Positions 32,474 through 41,373 of a DNA stretch of 64,000 bases are shown here, piece after piece (position 1 is the stretch's first letter; the number at the start of each line of letters is the position of its first letter). The position numbers and the translations under genes are program-made. The stretch comes from Clostridiales bacterium (GTDB lineage: Bacteria > Bacillota > Clostridia > Christensenellales > CAG-138): assembly GCA_004558525.1 (NCBI GenBank), contig SFCQ01000003.1, positions 1 through 64,000 on the forward strand. The letters are read 5' to 3'. The notes beneath the pieces are model-generated. The model saw nothing but the letters and a program-made list of their open reading frames with translations. It did no database searches and was not told the DNA's origin.

Positions 32474-33648
32474 GCGAGTTTATATTAAAGCTTTTTGTAA
32501 AGGATTACAGGGATACCGGCAATCCGTCCGTGCGCGCCGCATGCGCCGTTACGGCGGGCTGGGTATGCATAGCATGCAACATACTTTTGAGCGTGTCCAA
32601 GTTCGTTATAGGCCTTATCAGCGGCTCCATAGCCATACAGGCGGACGCCGCGAACAACCTTTCTGACGTTGGCTCGTCCGCAGGTATGATATTCGGCGCA
32701 AAGGCGGCGGCAAAGCCTGCCGACAGGGAACACCCCTACGGCCACGCCAGGCTTGAATACATCGTGTCGCTTGCCATAGCGTTTCTTATATTGACCGTTG
32801 GCGCGGCGCTTGCCAAGGAATCCATAATGAAGATAATCGCGCCGGAGCCTGTGGATTACAGCATAGCCATGCTTAGCGTGCTTGTCATATCCATGCTTGT
32901 CAAGCTGCTTATGGGCAGTTTCACCTCCAATGTCGGCAAGCTTATAGGCTCGGCGCCCATGAGCGCGGCTGCGGCCGACAGCATAAGCGACGTTGTGGCC
33001 ACGGGAGCAATACTGGTATCCTCCCTCCTGGGCTACTTTTTTAAGATAAATATAGACGGCTGGGTAAGCCTTGCCGCCGCGATATTCGTGCTGTATTCAG
33101 GCGTTGGCATAATAAAGGATACCATAAGTCCCCTGCTTGGCGCTGCACCGGATAAGGAGACCGTAGACGAGCTTAAGCGGCTGCTTATGAGCTATGACGT
33201 CATAATAGGTCTGCATGACATACTCATACACTCCTACGGCCCGGGCAATACCATAGCAAGCGCCCATGCCGAGGTCAGGGCGGATTGCGACATACTTGCA
33301 ACGCACGAAATGATCGACATGGCGGAAAGAGAGGTCGGCGAAAAGCTCGGCATGCTGCTTACGCTGCATATGGATCCGATAGAGGTGGACAATGATAAGC
33401 TCAATTTGGTCAAGGCAAGCATCGCCAAGGCCATAGCGGGCATAGATAAAAGGCTCATGTTCCACGACTTCAGGATGGTAAGCGGTGAAAAGAACACCAA
33501 TCTGATATTCGACATAGTAGTACCCGCCGGTATGAGCGACGCCGAGGCTGACGCGGTAAGGGATAAAATAGCGTTGGCTGCAAAGCATATAGACCAGAGC
33601 TACAGATGCGTTATAACCATAGATCGGGACTATTTGGGCATAGAGTAA
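32470..33648 (+). CDS. Cation diffusion facilitator family transporter
   Basis: 392 residues. Six membrane helices in the first 210 residues, with the metal-site helix DAANNLSDVGSSAG and HPYGHARLEY, and a second HxxxD-like site in DSISDVVATGA; then a cytoplasmic ferredoxin-like domain (about residues 215-300) followed by an additional C-terminal domain (residues 300-392) with DHRDYLGIE-like end. CDF proteins export Zn, Mn, Fe or Co by proton antiport; the metal is not decidable. The GTG start is inside the sirtuin stop (GTGA overlap). Confidence 0.9.
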   Translation: MSEFILKLFVKDYRDTGNPSVRAACAVTAGWVCIACNILLSVSKFVIGLISGSIAIQADAANNLSDVGSSAGMIFGAKAAAKPADREHPYGHARLEYIVSLAIAFLILTVGAALAKESIMKIIAPEPVDYSIAMLSVLVISMLVKLLMGSFTSNVGKLIGSAPMSAAAADSISDVVATGAILVSSLLGYFFKINIDGWVSLAAAIFVLYSGVGIIKDTISPLLGAAPDKETVDELKRLLMSYDVIIGLHDILIHSYGPGNTIASAHAEVRADCDILATHEMIDMAEREVGEKLGMLLTLHMDPIEVDNDKLNLVKASIAKAIAGIDKRLMFHDFRMVSGEKNTNLIFDIVVPAGMSDAEADAVRDKIALAAKHIDQSYRCVITIDRDYLGIE

Positions 33649-33715
33649 TTGCTAAAGGCGCATCACGGCGGTATAATCAAGGCAGCGATACGGAAGCAAT
33701 AAGGAGGATAAGCGC

Positions 33716-34738
33716 ATGCAATACACCGAATACATCAAACAGCAGCTAAAGAACATATTGTCCATACCCAGCCCATCAGGCTTTACCAAAAAGGCGGCCG
33801 AGTATATGATGCAGGAGCTTGGCTCCATGGGCTATAAGCCTTATATGACCAACAAGGGCTGCGTTTGCGTAGACCTTGGCGGCGAAGGCCACCCGATACT
33901 TTTGGGCGCGCATATAGACACGCTTGGCGGAATGGTCGCGGAAATAAAGCCTTCCGGCGCGCTGAGAATAACCCGCATAGGCGGCCTTAACGCAAACAAT
34001 GTTGAGGGCGAAAACTGCACCATATTCACAAGGGATTCAAGGAGCTATACCGGCGTTTGCCAGCTTGAAAACGCCTCGATACACGTCAACGCATCCTATG
34101 ACGACACAAAGCGCACCTTTGACACGGTAGAAGTGCTTATAGACGAAGTTGTGGAATCCAAGGCGGACGTTAAGGCGCTCGGCATATCCGTAGGCGACTA
34201 TGTATGCTTTGAGCCGAGGACGGTAATAACCGATTCCGGCTACATAAAGAGCCGTTTCCTTGACGATAAGCTTTCTGCGGCGATACTGCTTGCCTATGCA
34301 AAACGCCTTAGCGACGAGCATATAGTGCCTTCAAGGAAGGTATATCTGTACTTTACTGTATATGAAGAGGTCGGTCACGGCGGAGCGAGCGGCATGCCCT
34401 CGGGTATTGAGGAGTTGATCGCAGTTGACATGGGCTGCGTAGGCAAGGGACTTGAGTGTAAGGAGACGCAGCTTTCCATCTGTGCGAAGGATTCGGCTGG
34501 ACCCTCCGACTATGAGCTGACAACAAGGCTTATAAACACCGCCAAAGCCAACAACATTGATTACGCCGTGGACGTTTATCCTTCCTACAGCTCTGATATG
34601 GACGTTGCGCTTAAAGCCGGTCAGGACGCGGCTCACTGCGTGATAGGCTCCGGCGTGTATGCCTCGCATGGCTACGAGCGTACCCACATGAAGGGCGTAG
34701 AAGGTACGCTTAAGCTCATAGAAGCCTACATCGGCTAA
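33716..34738 (+). CDS. M42 family metallopeptidase (aminopeptidase/endoglucanase-like)
   Basis: 340 residues. Metal-binding motifs of the M42 group: LLGAHIDTLGGMV (first His/Asp), FLDDKLSAAIL (bridging Asp), YEEVGHGGASG (catalytic Glu pair) and VDMGC, with a C-terminal His in ASHGYERTH. An inserted PDZ-like domain (about residues 70-165) fits the dodecameric TET aminopeptidases. AAGGAGG lies 7-8 bases before the ATG. Apparently a single-gene unit ending in the hairpin at 34758-34782. Confidence 0.92.
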   Translation: MQYTEYIKQQLKNILSIPSPSGFTKKAAEYMMQELGSMGYKPYMTNKGCVCVDLGGEGHPILLGAHIDTLGGMVAEIKPSGALRITRIGGLNANNVEGENCTIFTRDSRSYTGVCQLENASIHVNASYDDTKRTFDTVEVLIDEVVESKADVKALGISVGDYVCFEPRTVITDSGYIKSRFLDDKLSAAILLAYAKRLSDEHIVPSRKVYLYFTVYEEVGHGGASGMPSGIEELIAVDMGCVGKGLECKETQLSICAKDSAGPSDYELTTRLINTAKANNIDYAVDVYPSYSSDMDVALKAGQDAAHCVIGSGVYASHGYERTHMKGVEGTLKLIEAYIG

Positions 34739-34757
34739 AGCTTACAATACAATAAGC

Positions 34758-34782
34758 ATGGGGGCGGTTTTTCCGCCCCCAT
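34758..34782. terminator. GC-rich terminator between converging genes
   Basis: ATGGGGGCGG, five T in the loop and CCGCCCCCAT form a 10-bp stem between the M42 peptidase and RsmF stops. The flanking T tract is short, so strength is uncertain, but the position is right for both genes. Confidence 0.65.
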
Positions 34783-34787
34783 ATTCT

Positions 34788-36104
34788 TTATTTGATATCA
34801 ATCCTCAATCCCTTTGGCAGGTGGTTTTTAAGCCTGCCGGATACCGCTTTGCCCCAGCCTATGCTGTGGCCGTTATAGCTCACCCTGCAATAGCCCTTAT
34901 ATGCTTCGTCGCATGCACTCTCCTCCCCGCGCATATATGCTTTTAGCATGGCTTCATCTTCATTAAGCTCTACCGTTCTTTTGTATTCGCCGCCATGCTC
35001 GGCCATGACGAGCATGTGCGCTGGCACAAAGCGCCCTTTTTGCAGCTCGCCTGCGCTCACGCCGGCGCTCAGCAGCCTAAGCTTGGTCATGCTTTCCGGC
35101 AGCTCAAAGGGCATTAGCTGCACCCTTTGGTCCTTAAGCAAATATGCCGTCCCGTTTGGCGGCAGCGAAAACGTATCGTTTATAAAATCTTGATATGCGG
35201 CTATGCGGCATGGCTCAAGCCTGGCTGCGGCCTGCTTCTTTGCGCCGTTAGCGCCGGTGTTCGCTTTGCGCCTCAGGGAGGCAGCAAAGTGGCCTTCGCC
35301 ATTGAATTTGTGCGGGTATAGCCTTATCGCCTTTACAAGCTCAAAATCGCTGTGCGCCGCAAGGAAAGCCTCTATATTGTCCTCATTCTCCTCCTTAGAG
35401 AAGGTGCATGTCGAATATATCAGCATGCCGCCGTAAGCTACGCACTCCGCGCTGCTTTCAAGTATTAGCCGCTGCCTTTTTGCGCAGGAGGCCACATGCT
35501 CAAGGCTCCATTCCTCTATTGCGCGCGCGTCCTTCCTGAACATGCCCTCGCCGCTGCATGGCGCGTCAACGATTACCCTGTCAAAATACTCCGGCAGCGC
35601 CTTTGCCAGCTCGTCAGGGCGGCAGCAGCTGACTACCGTGTTCGCTGCACCCATGCGCTCAATAGTGGAGAGCAGTATGTTCGCGCGCGAAGGCACAATC
35701 TCGTTCGATACGAGCATACCTCTGCCCATAAGCCTTGCCGCCGCTGCGGAGCTTTTGCCGCCGGGCGCAGCGCACATATCAAGCACATTCATGCCAGGCT
35801 CTATTTCAGCTATGGATACGGTCAGCATCGCGCTCGGCTCCTGCATATATATAAGCCCCGCAATGTGCATTGGGGTGCTGCCCGGATTCTGCCATTCGCC
35901 CTTTATGGAAAAGCCTTCATCGCAGAAGGGAACCGGTTCAAGCTCAGCCGGACATAGCTTTTTTACTTCTTCTATACTGGCTTTGAGCGTGTTCACCCTT
36001 AGCCCTTTTACCGCGGGCATATCGTAGCTTTGCAAAAACGCGTCATAATCGACGCCAAGCTCAGCCTGCATAATGGACAAAAACTCACCCGGCAGCTTTA
36101 TCAT
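34788..36104 (-). CDS. RsmF/RsmB-type rRNA m5C methyltransferase
   Basis: 438 residues. An N-terminal helical domain, the SAM-binding core with DMCAAPGGKSSAAA (about residues 109-122), NEIVPSRANIL, a VDAPCSGEGMFRKD motif with the catalytic Cys, and YSTCTFSKEENED with the second Cys. The C-terminal 130 residues form an RsmF/YebU-type PUA-like domain. Such proteins methylate cytidine C5 in 16S rRNA. The ATG overlaps the stop of the ABC ATPase remnant by four bases, so its translation may depend on that remnant. Confidence 0.92.
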   Translation of the reverse strand: MIKLPGEFLSIMQAELGVDYDAFLQSYDMPAVKGLRVNTLKASIEEVKKLCPAELEPVPFCDEGFSIKGEWQNPGSTPMHIAGLIYMQEPSAMLTVSIAEIEPGMNVLDMCAAPGGKSSAAAARLMGRGMLVSNEIVPSRANILLSTIERMGAANTVVSCCRPDELAKALPEYFDRVIVDAPCSGEGMFRKDARAIEEWSLEHVASCAKRQRLILESSAECVAYGGMLIYSTCTFSKEENEDNIEAFLAAHSDFELVKAIRLYPHKFNGEGHFAASLRRKANTGANGAKKQAAARLEPCRIAAYQDFINDTFSLPPNGTAYLLKDQRVQLMPFELPESMTKLRLLSAGVSAGELQKGRFVPAHMLVMAEHGGEYKRTVELNEDEAMLKAYMRGEESACDEAYKGYCRVSYNGHSIGWGKAVSGRLKNHLPKGLRIDIK

Positions 36105-36966
36105 ATATCGCTCCTTATCTCCACATTTCCTCCGTCAAACTCAAGCGTTTTTGTGTAGAGAGCGGATTTGCCCTCTGTATGGTCAACGAAGAACATTATC
36201 CTGTCGTCCTTTTCCGCTATATCGTCAAGCAAGGCATAGAATTTATCGGTAGTCTCGGCGTCAAGTCCGGCAGTAACCTCGTCTAAAAGTATTACAGACG
36301 CCCTGCTTGCCGCTGCGATGAGCTTCATTATATAAAGCTTTTTGCGCTGGCCTCTGGAAAGTGAGGCTCCGTTGCCGCTTATGCTGCCGCTGCCTTCAAG
36401 CTCAACCGAGGCAAGCATGCCATTAAGCTCTTCATCTGATATTGTCCTTGAGGCAATGGTCCGTATATATGTATTCATTGTCTCGTTAAGGCATTTTTCG
36501 TCCTGATTTATGTATAATATCTGCTTGTTAAGCAATACGCGCGAATAGCAGCTTACAGGCTTATCGTTAAGCTCTATATTGCCGTTTTCTATTGCATACA
36601 TGCCGGACAGCAGCTTGAAAAAAGTCGATTCTCCGCTTCCGTTCCCGCCTGTCACACGCACTGTATCGCCCTTTTTGAATGTGCAGCTCATGTGCTTTAG
36701 CGATCCCTTTTCGTTGAACGGATGCTTAAAGCTGAGATTCGAAACAGCTATGCTTTCTATTGAACACAGCTCAACATAAAAGCGGCAATGCCTATAGCAA
36801 AAGCCCCAAAATCCGTCCGCTTTGATACAGATGAGATATATCCCCTTAGTACAAACGGCACAAGCGCGCTTATTGCGCTGAGCATAAGCATTAGCAGGAT
36901 GCAGAGTATAAATTTTCTTTTATAAAGCTTAATTGCTTCCAGACAATATCTGCATATGGTATTCAT
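36101..36966 (-). pseudogene. Internally deleted ABC exporter (membrane N-terminus plus ATPase domain)
   Basis: An ATG at 36966 with GGGGGTG upstream opens about 65 residues typical of the first membrane helix of an ABC exporter half-transporter (LYKRKFILCILLMLMLSAIS), stopping at 36757. A second frame (open from about 36775, first ATG 36691) encodes an ATPase domain, including SNLSFKHPF before it. The roughly 250-residue rest of the membrane domain is missing and the two parts are in different frames. The ATPase itself has Walker A GGNGSGEST with Glu in place of the catalytic Lys, signature LSRGQRKK and Walker B VILLDEV. A non-transporting, probably inactive remnant, kept next to rsmF, whose start overlaps its stop. 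Confidence 0.75.
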
Positions 36967-37060
36967 GTTCGCACCCCCATGCTTTTTTAGGCACGCCGAT
37001 CTTTTGCATTTTAGCACAGTATATGCTATTATGCAAACACGCCAGAAAGGGGGATATGCA

Positions 37061-37633
37061 ATGCTGCTTTATCATGCTTCCGGCACAGCAGGAATAAAAA
37101 CGCTTGAGCCAAGGATATCCAACCACGGCAGGGCGCTTGTTTATTTCAGCCAAAAAAGGGAGAACACGCTCGTATACCTTTCAAACGCCATAGAAAGATA
37201 CTGCAAATCCGTATCGTTTGAGCATAAAGGGCCATGGCAAAAATGGGCAAGCTACGGCTTTACAAAAGATGGAAGGCTCCTGCTTGAAGAATACTATGAA
37301 AACGCCCTTGATGAAACATATAAGGGCGTATCAGGCTATATCTATTCAGTTCGATCTGATGCAAGCTGTGTTCCGCAAGGCGACATACCGTATGCCTGCA
37401 CAAGCGGCAGCGCCATGCCCGTTGCAGGCTGCGAATTCGTTGAAGATGCGTATGCCGCGCTTATCGAGGCCGAAAGCGCTGGCCTTATATGCATACGCCG
37501 CTATGCAGAGCTTTCAAAAAGCACATTAGCGTTTATTGAACGCGTAATACCGAAGGAATATGCAAATGCGCAGTCGGCTCCCGATTACAGGCTGTTTTTG
37601 CGGGCTAAATTCAAGGATATACTCAGGCTGTAA
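37061..37633 (+). CDS. Unrecognised soluble protein, 190 residues
   Basis: I do not recognise a named family. The start at 37061 has AAGGGGG 7 bases upstream, and the sequence is codon-typical of the window, so the gene is credible. The N-terminus LLYHASGTAGIKTLEPRIS followed by VYFSQKRENTLVYLSNAIE recalls the opening strand-helix pattern of ADP-ribosyltransferase-like or toxin-like folds (a YH..G..L.P...VY pattern). A central KGPWQKWASYGF segment and EEYYENALDETYKGVSGYIYSV look conserved-type. The fold link is only a weak inference. It is not in an operon, converges with the PQQ-like gene and has an element insertion after its stop. Confidence 0.6.
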   Translation: MLLYHASGTAGIKTLEPRISNHGRALVYFSQKRENTLVYLSNAIERYCKSVSFEHKGPWQKWASYGFTKDGRLLLEEYYENALDETYKGVSGYIYSVRSDASCVPQGDIPYACTSGSAMPVAGCEFVEDAYAALIEAESAGLICIRRYAELSKSTLAFIERVIPKEYANAQSAPDYRLFLRAKFKDILRL

Positions 37634-37651
37634 GCAGTTTATGCTTTATCC

Positions 37652-37686
37652 GGCAAAAGGGACGCTTCACTATTGAACCGTCCCTT
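37652..37686. repeat. 35-bp direct repeat/terminator, left copy
   Basis: Starts GGCAAAAGGGAC and ends CCGTCCCTT, folding into an AAGGGAC/GTCCCTT stem with an inner TTCA/TGAA stem. It is the presumed terminator of the gene upstream and is repeated with one mismatch at 37882-37916. Confidence 0.85.
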
Positions 37687-37881
37687 GAGAGTATCGAAAA
37701 AGTGGCCGAACGCCACTTTTTTGAGTTTTCACAGGTTTTGCCTCTCGCATTAGCTCCCGGGCGGCAAAACCCGCAAGGTACGAAAACCTAAAGGTTTTCA
37801 TCCGTTCTGACGTGCATGCCGTCAGAGCCGGAATTGGCTTAAGGGGCAGCCGCCCCTTAACAACCCCAAGGTTTATCGATA
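37687..37881 (+). repeat. Dispersed five-hairpin element, copy D
   Basis: A 195-base element beginning GAGAGTATC exactly after the left direct repeat. Stems: TCGAAAAAGTGGC/GCCACTTTTTTGA (37694-37724), GGTTTTGCC/GGCAAAACC (37734-37771), GAAAACCT/AGGTTTTC (37782-37799), TCTGACG/CGTCAGA (37806-37826) and TTAAGGGGC/GCCCCTTAA (37839-37860). Ends in GGTTTATCGATA. The first and last few bases show a short imperfect inverted similarity (TATCGAAAAA against TGTCGATAAA in copies B and C). No coding capacity. It lies between converging genes. Confidence 0.88.
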
Positions 37882-37916
37882 GGCAAAAGGGACTCTTCAC
37901 TATTGAACCGTCCCTT
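37882..37916. repeat. 35-bp direct repeat/terminator, right copy
   Basis: Same 35 bases as 37652-37686 except one base in the GAC(G/T)CTT position, followed by TTTAA. It can act as terminator for the minus-strand PQQ-like gene. Confidence 0.85.
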
Positions 37917-37936
37917 TAATACTGACTGATCTGCCT

Positions 37937-39757
37937 TTATTTTATCTTCACGCCGTATATCAACTGGCCTCGTGTGCCCACAACGACCGTATTCTCAAAC
38001 ACTGCAGGAGAAGCTTCTATGTTCGAGCCGAGCGAGAATTCATAAAGTATCGTGCCTGTCTGCCCATCCACAAGGTGCATATATCCTGAGGAATTGCACT
38101 GTATTATGTAGCCTGCTCCATTTTGGTCGTACACCACCACCGGACTGGACCAGGGATAACCGGCAAAGTTACACTCCCATACAACATGGCCGTCTGCCTT
38201 GGAAAATGCAACAAGCTTGCCCCTGTGTCCGTCCGTCATGGCTACGGGAGCAAACACCATATCGCTCAGCGAGCCCTTGCCTATTGCGAAGGAACCCTGA
38301 ACACCGCCGGAAACGCCCGATATAGTCTGGCAGGAATAATCTGTATTCTTCCAGACGACCTCGCCCGTTACGGCGTCTATCTTCCATATGGGTATGGCCA
38401 CCTTGCTGTCCTTATCAGCCCTCCAGCCCGCATGGAAGGAGGTGGAATTGTATATGTACGGGTGGCCGTTTTCAAGCTCCAGCACGGCTGTGCAGTTGGT
38501 GTCGTCAAGCACGTCCTGCACCCACACAAGCTCAAGCGTATTCAGATCAAGGCACATCATATGGCCGCCGTTATCGCTGAATATTATGTGTCCGCGCCAA
38601 ACTATCGCGCTGTCCTCCACGCCAAGCCACCAGCCCTTTGAGCCATCGTTGGTCTTTGTGCTGTTGGTGCGCGCGCCCTTATAACGCCACTTGACAACCT
38701 CAGGCGATACGGATATTGTACCTGCCTCCTTGTCGTAGTTCGTGTTGAGCTTGATTATATACAAAATGCCGTTTTCACCCGGATAGATCAGCGTATCGGT
38801 CTCGGCGTCAACAAGCGCAGAGCTGTCAAAATATGAAAGATCCCTTAGGCTGAAACCGTCCTTCTCGCCAAACTCGTACAGCACTTTACCATCGATAAGG
38901 CTTATTATCGACGCATGAGACGAGCCCTTGCCATCGTCCTTAGAATCGTCGCCCGAGCCTAAGAACATCAAAGGATAGCCCCTCGGGTCAAGCGCGCCCG
39001 CACCCTTGAAGGGATAGCGGCCCATGTTGATGGGCTTCCTTGTGGCTTCGCCATTATCAAGATCAAGAAAGTATATGTGCCCGTCCATAGTGGCATATAT
39101 GACCTCGACAAGCCCCGCCTTGTTCTTTGCCGAGTCATACATATTCATTATCCTTTTCGTATCCTCCGGCCATCGGACGATAAGCGGCTGACCGGTCCAG
39201 CCGGAGCCTGTCCATGCGCCGTTGCCGTACACCTTAGGTACGCTGCCTGTGGATACTGTCCATGCGTTGGCATCGTCAAGCCTTTTTTCTATTATGTTTG
39301 CCGTGCCGTAAGCCGGATTATCCCTGAAGTTATTGCCCCTGAAGGTTATAACGCCTTCAACGTCCGTATAGTCGCTGCCAGGGCCGAAGTCTATCCTCTG
39401 CTCGCGCTGATAGCTCGATACTATCTGGCCGTTGACCTCAATAGCCGCTTCCATGCCGAAATCGCTTGGCCGCGTCCCCTGTACGCTTGTCGGGTTAAAA
39501 TCAGGCAATGGCGTGGGCGTAGGCTCCGGAGTCTCTGCCGGCACAGTCTCTGTGGGCGTCACGTCCGGCTCAGGCGTGCCGAATATGGAATCTATAATGC
39601 TCGGCTTAGTGCTTGCGCCCGGGGTAACGTTTTCACCAGTATCGTTGCCTGCGTTTTTAAGCAAAAGTATGCCAAGCGTAAGCGCTATTATAAACAGCAC
39701 CAGTATAATAATAAACTTGGCGGTAACTCTGCGCCTTCTGCGGCGGCGTGTTTTCAT
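37937..39757 (-). CDS. Membrane-anchored PQQ-like beta-propeller protein
   Basis: 606 residues. A very basic start (MKTRRRRRRR), one membrane helix (about residues 13-32), a Pro/Thr/Glu-rich spacer (residues 45-85) and then repeated propeller blades with YFLDLDNGEATRK, ILYIIKLNTNYDKEAG, MMCLDLNTLELVWVQDV, WKIDAVTGEVVW and MHLVDGQTGTILYEF, each the W/Y-D-G-x pattern of PQQ-like repeats. It is expected outside the membrane. No cofactor site is identifiable and homologues are mostly uncharacterised. The ATG at 39757 follows AAAGG by 11 bases. The terminator for its transcript lies at 37882-37916. Confidence 0.85.
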   Translation of the reverse strand: MKTRRRRRRRVTAKFIIILVLFIIALTLGILLLKNAGNDTGENVTPGASTKPSIIDSIFGTPEPDVTPTETVPAETPEPTPTPLPDFNPTSVQGTRPSDFGMEAAIEVNGQIVSSYQREQRIDFGPGSDYTDVEGVITFRGNNFRDNPAYGTANIIEKRLDDANAWTVSTGSVPKVYGNGAWTGSGWTGQPLIVRWPEDTKRIMNMYDSAKNKAGLVEVIYATMDGHIYFLDLDNGEATRKPINMGRYPFKGAGALDPRGYPLMFLGSGDDSKDDGKGSSHASIISLIDGKVLYEFGEKDGFSLRDLSYFDSSALVDAETDTLIYPGENGILYIIKLNTNYDKEAGTISVSPEVVKWRYKGARTNSTKTNDGSKGWWLGVEDSAIVWRGHIIFSDNGGHMMCLDLNTLELVWVQDVLDDTNCTAVLELENGHPYIYNSTSFHAGWRADKDSKVAIPIWKIDAVTGEVVWKNTDYSCQTISGVSGGVQGSFAIGKGSLSDMVFAPVAMTDGHRGKLVAFSKADGHVVWECNFAGYPWSSPVVVYDQNGAGYIIQCNSSGYMHLVDGQTGTILYEFSLGSNIEASPAVFENTVVVGTRGQLIYGVKIK

Positions 39758-39993
39758 GCTGCAATTAACCTTTCTTTGTTTTAAGCATAACAAAGCGGTC
39801 CTGAGCCGCTAAAAATGACTGAAATGAGCGTCCTCAGCTTCGCCATGCTTAAACATAATTATTGGCTACATTATACTATTATAAAAGTTCCGCGGCAAGA
39901 CATGGCTTTTAAGTGTTGGATTATCATTTTGTAAACATTTGCTAAAGCATAAAAGAGTGCGCCTTATGCGGCACGGCCGTGCTATAAGCTTCG
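39758..39993. other. Intergenic AT-rich spacer
   Basis: It holds the upstream region of the propeller gene and the 3' side of the gate-domain gene, both minus strand. I see no gene and no convincing hairpin; a promoter for the propeller gene is likely but not clear. Confidence 0.5.
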
Positions 39994-41193
39994 TCAGCCT
40001 ATCATCATCTCAATAAACAGGAACAGCCAATGCGCAACGACCCCGGCAAAAAGGCCGCTTATGGTATGATAAAGTATGGCTTTGCCGGTGAAACGCGTGC
40101 TGTTGAGCATCTCCATCATGGATACATGCGTGCTGAGGTAGCCGCTCCAGCACATGCACATAGCTGTAAAAACGGCAAGGTCGCCGGTAGATGCAAGCCC
40201 CTCCTTCAAAAGGTTGGGTATAAGCCCAAGCGCCGCGCCGGCCGAGCCCAACGCAGTCACAGGCACGGCAATGCCGGCAGAGCTTGAGAAGCCGAACAGC
40301 GGCTTAAGTATAAAGTTCAGCTTTTCAGCTATCCATGGCAGCAGCTTCACGCCTTCGTATGCGGCGCCGGTATATGTGCCGTCCGCCGACGGGCCGTTGG
40401 TAAGCATCATTACTATGGTGCATATCACAAGCACCCCCGGGATTATGCCAAGGCCCATCTCCACGCCGTTTTTGCCGCCTGCCATTATGGCGGAAAGGAA
40501 GCGCATCCAGGGTGAGCCTTTCCCGGCCTCAGGCTTCTCTACCGCTTCATCCGGAGCAACGGGATCGGCCCATGCTTCCTTGCCAAGCGTCTTAGCCGTT
40601 GCCCTGAGCATAAGCCTTGTGCCGAGTATGCTGCCGGACACCGCGCCAAGATTGCCGCAAAGCACCGCAATCCCCGCATGCTTGCCGGCCAGGCCCCCAA
40701 GCCCAATTATAAATGTCGTAACGATAAGCCCCATGCCGAACGCCGTGCCAATGTTTGTTAAGGCCGGTATCTGATACGCCTTGAAATACCGCCTGTACTT
40801 GGGATCGTCCGCAAGGGTCAGTATAGCCGGATTATCCGAAAGATATGTTGTAACTATGCCCAGTGCTGCCGCCCCCGGCATGCCGTAAAGCGGCTTCATC
40901 AACGGTGAAAGCGCCCTGTTGATAAGCTCGACCACGCCAAACTCGGCAAGCAGCGCCGATATTGCGCCTATTACCACGGCTATCGCCATAAGATAGAGCG
41001 TGGTGTCAATAAGCAGCCTGTAAGCTGTGTTCATTATGGTATCCAGCATGTTGGATAATCCCATAGGCACAGCAAAAATAGCAAAAAACGCAGAAAAGCC
41101 AACGAGGAACAGCAACGATTTTAGCGTTTTAAGGTCTTTTTTCGGCTTCAGCTTACCTGCGGTCTTATTGCGGGCATGAACGAGCGTATCCAT
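39994..41193 (-). CDS. Nucleoside-recognition/gate-domain membrane protein (CD0519/CD1768-like)
   Basis: 399 residues with nine or ten membrane helices. Two similar halves (about residues 35-190 and 240-399) each contain a gate-type segment: ELINRALSPLMKPLYGMPGAAALGIVTTYLSDNPA and then KLNFILKPLFGFSSSAGIAVPVTALGSAGAALGLIP, resembling the Gate domain of nucleoside transporters and SpmA/SpmB. Similar Clostridia proteins are listed as CD0519/CD1768 family; substrate unknown. The ATG at 41193 is the best choice though its ribosome site (GGAAT) is weak. A LysR gene is divergent, so it is a candidate target of that regulator. Confidence 0.78.
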   Translation of the reverse strand: MDTLVHARNKTAGKLKPKKDLKTLKSLLFLVGFSAFFAIFAVPMGLSNMLDTIMNTAYRLLIDTTLYLMAIAVVIGAISALLAEFGVVELINRALSPLMKPLYGMPGAAALGIVTTYLSDNPAILTLADDPKYRRYFKAYQIPALTNIGTAFGMGLIVTTFIIGLGGLAGKHAGIAVLCGNLGAVSGSILGTRLMLRATAKTLGKEAWADPVAPDEAVEKPEAGKGSPWMRFLSAIMAGGKNGVEMGLGIIPGVLVICTIVMMLTNGPSADGTYTGAAYEGVKLLPWIAEKLNFILKPLFGFSSSAGIAVPVTALGSAGAALGLIPNLLKEGLASTGDLAVFTAMCMCWSGYLSTHVSMMEMLNSTRFTGKAILYHTISGLFAGVVAHWLFLFIEMMIG

Positions 41194-41373
41194 ATTTGGT
41201 CTATTCCGGCCTTTCGCTGTTTTTTGTGTTCGGAAAACGTAATACAAATCCGTGTGTGATTATACAACCAAAGTCATTTGCAGTAAAATGAATATATGTC
41301 AATTTATCGATGAGTGTTTGTCATATTATAAAATGGGCTTGTAAATACGGGAAACGGCGCATTTGATATTGTG

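Noticed and set aside
36757..36966. N-terminal membrane fragment as an independent small protein gene
   Set aside because: It matches only the start of an ABC exporter and ends at a frameshift next to the ATPase half, so it was merged into one pseudogene.
37687..37881. Element copy considered as an insertion sequence or CRISPR leader
   Set aside because: No transposase frame and no repeat-spacer pattern; only nested hairpins.
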